Assembly (NCBI RefSeq): GCF_019097845.1
Contig: NZ_JAHRGM010000028.1
Coordinates: 1-34,446 of the forward strand
Direction of reading: 5' to 3'
Length of the DNA: 34,446 bases
Source of the DNA: Sphingobium sp. AS12
GTDB taxonomy: Bacteria > Pseudomonadota > Alphaproteobacteria > Sphingomonadales > Sphingomonadaceae
The notes under the pieces are model-generated. The model was given only the letters and a program-made list of their open reading frames with translations, was not told where the DNA came from and did not search any database. Each line of letters begins with the position of its first letter. The stretch's first letter is position 1. Of the stretch, positions 34,367 to 34,446 are shown one piece after another. A program made the position numbers and the translations under genes.

Positions 34367-34446
34367 TGAGCGTGGCGGTTTAAAAACCAGCCATTGGATA
34401 GGTTGCTCCTTTTAAGGGGGGTGGCCGGGGATGTTTGCCGTGGAGA
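34367..34446 (+). mobile_element. Left end of an IS21-like element with istA start
   Basis: TGAGCGTGGCGGTTTAAAAACCAGCC followed by a purine-rich ribosome site (AAGGGGGG) and ATG at 34431 encoding MFAVE matches, from memory, the terminus and first codons of IS21-family istA genes common in sphingomonads. The window ends five codons in. The exact outer edge (about 34364-34367) is a guess based on the TG dinucleotide. A very short match, so moderate confidence. Confidence 0.45.

Noticed and set aside
1..34446. CRISPR array, tRNA, rRNA or long tandem repeats
   Set aside because: No regularly spaced direct repeats and no cloverleaf or rRNA-like sequence were noticed on reading.

Overview
The window looks like an accessory region of a GC-rich alphaproteobacterium. 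Sphingomonadales (Sphingobium, Sphingomonas or Novosphingobium type) is the best guess, from codon style, the protein families and the kind of mobile elements. No rRNA, tRNA or core housekeeping cluster was seen apart from an lgt copy, so the replicon could be a plasmid or a genomic island. Names rest on motif recognition by eye; no database was searched.

Layout. (1) Left edge, 1-263: the 3' end of an IS3-family element that has cut off the C-terminus of an exported catalase-peroxidase (katG, minus strand, to 2290). (2) 2689-5367, minus strand: response regulator, sensor kinase and a Tat-exported DsbA-like protein, all overlapping. (3) 5453-11666, plus strand: an envelope thiol operon of Scs type (TlpA-like, DsbA-like, DsbD/ScsB-like) that continues into a DsrE-like protein, an MBL-rhodanese fusion and a methyltransferase. 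(4) 11684-17430, minus strand: a complete RND efflux system (permease, adaptor, outer-membrane factor) preceded by a 10-codon leader ORF. (5) 17674-20412, plus strand: an SQR/NDH-2-like flavoprotein and a SoxB-like metallophosphoesterase. (6) 20517-29288: a reactive-sulfur locus. It holds a 1-Cys peroxiredoxin, a second peroxiredoxin coupled to a cysteine-free ArsR repressor, and a nine-gene plus-strand operon: persulfide-dioxygenase-like MBL protein, two half-size YeeE/YedE transporters, DUF442-SQR fusion, TauE exporter, tiny three-cysteine HTH protein, cytochrome bd (CIO type) subunits I and II, and a 37-residue DUF2474 subunit. (7) 29314-33187: CBS-containing ClC channel, lgt, and a second MBL persulfide-dioxygenase-like gene with a TTG start. 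(8) Right edge: a truncated solute-binding-protein gene, a broken tyrosine recombinase and the start of an IS21-like element.

How it fits together. Two circuits can be read from DNA motifs. A CTTAAG-N5-CTTAAG type box, like those of PmrA/QseB-family regulators, lies in the divergent promoter of the two-component/thiol operons, and two more lie between the RND and flavoprotein operons. This suggests one regulon for envelope thiol repair, efflux and the flavoprotein/SoxB-like pair. A 9-5-9 palindrome close to TACACGATT-N5-AATCGTGTA lies ahead of both Blh-type MBL genes, with a half-site ahead of the first peroxiredoxin. This suggests an ArsR regulon for persulfide oxidation, sulfite export and sulfide-tolerant respiration. 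The likely theme is defence against, or use of, sulfide, persulfide and other thiol-reactive stress; this is inference. The most unusual parts are the cysteine-free ArsR, the DUF442-SQR fusion lacking one expected cysteine, and the small three-cysteine HTH gene inside the sulfide/cytochrome bd operon.
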